The position numbers and the translations under genes are program-made. DNA of 47,970 nt, taken from NCBI GenBank assembly GCA_015485355.1, contig WFTQ01000108.1, positions 1 through 47,970 of the forward strand, given 5' to 3'. Of this stretch, positions 47,939 to 47,970 are shown piece after piece; positions within the stretch are counted from its first letter, which is position 1, and each line of letters begins with the position of its first letter. Below the pieces are notes generated by a model that worked only from the letters and a program-made list of their open reading frames with translations, ran no database searches and was not told the origin of the DNA. This DNA is from a bacterium (GTDB taxonomy: Bacteria; Calditrichota; Calditrichia; RBG-13-44-9; J042).

Positions 47939-47970
47939 GTATTTCAATATTTCTCGAAATATCGAAATAC
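47939..47970. promoter_or_regulatory. Operator 2, long palindrome upstream of the -35 box
   Basis: A 32-base near-palindrome running to the window end: arms GTATTTCAATATTTC and GAAATATCGAAATAC, with a few mismatches. It shares the TATTTC/GAAATA half-sites of operator 1. It may be bound by the same ArsR protein and may extend past the edge. Confidence 0.6.

Noticed and set aside
1-47970. CRISPR arrays, tRNA or rRNA genes
   Set aside because: No regularly spaced direct repeats and no cloverleaf or T-loop signature in the intergenic gaps; motif-like hits fell inside coding genes.

Overview
The window reads as a chromosomal segment of a flagellated, diderm bacterium with moderately high GC. I infer the FCB superphylum (Calditrichota/KSB1-like is my best guess, held loosely). 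Three things support this: lipid A and heptose genes (lpxH, gmhA) imply an outer membrane; the secreted protein at 33382-34644 belongs to a family I associate mainly with Bacteroidota and relatives; and a bacterial geranylgeranylglyceryl phosphate synthase-type gene (40808-41557) is of the kind seen in FCB lineages. No rRNA, tRNA, CRISPR array or intact insertion sequence was found.

Layout. 1-5188: an edge-truncated aldehyde dehydrogenase, a PAP2 phosphatase, a PolB-type 3'-5' exonuclease, a DUF1848 protein and a DUF429 protein. 5240-5351: a small interspersed repeat. 5392-11725: a TPR protein followed by a 1754-residue protein that joins a PglY/BrxC-like P-loop ATPase to a C-terminal PglZ-like domain, with no other BREX gene nearby. 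12248-14194: a methyltransferase and a divergent MDR oxidoreductase. 14334-14808: a gene graveyard with pieces of a flavoprotein, an ABC ATPase and an ABC-2 permease.

14866-26729 is a late-flagellar locus on one strand: flgN, flgK, flgL, fliW, csrA, a sigma-region-4-like small ORF, a GT2-TPR glycosyltransferase, two short flagellins, fliS, fliD, flaG, a fliT-like gene, a flgM-like gene and a CgeB-like glycosyltransferase. I see a sigma54-type promoter before fliW-csrA, a near-perfect sigma28 promoter before the first flagellin and a weaker one before fliS. CsrA-type GGA sites sit in the leaders of both flagellins and of csrA. This fits a model in which sigma28/FlgM controls transcription, FliW/CsrA controls flagellin translation, and the two glycosyltransferases modify the filament.

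26863-38818 is mostly housekeeping: lpxH divergent from a lepA-lepB-hemW-TPR-secreted protein run, then yjbQ, a methyltransferase, an acidic protein of unknown function, a DUF2520 dehydrogenase-like protein and a TrmH-type rRNA/tRNA methyltransferase. 39067-42166: a BCAM0308/NMD3-like zinc-ribbon protein with a strong intrinsic terminator, a WbqC-like protein, a GGGP synthase and gmhA. 42305-47881, all on the minus strand: an HD-GYP response regulator downstream of a glutaryl-CoA-dehydrogenase-like enzyme, the NAD(P)H-hydrate repair enzyme, and a unit made of an ArsR regulator, DoxX, a small ORF and a CDGSH protein. The ArsR gene has two palindromic operators around a consensus promoter.

The strongest candidates for something undescribed are the stand-alone ATPase-PglZ fusion with its TPR partner, and the sigma-4-like ORF next to csrA.
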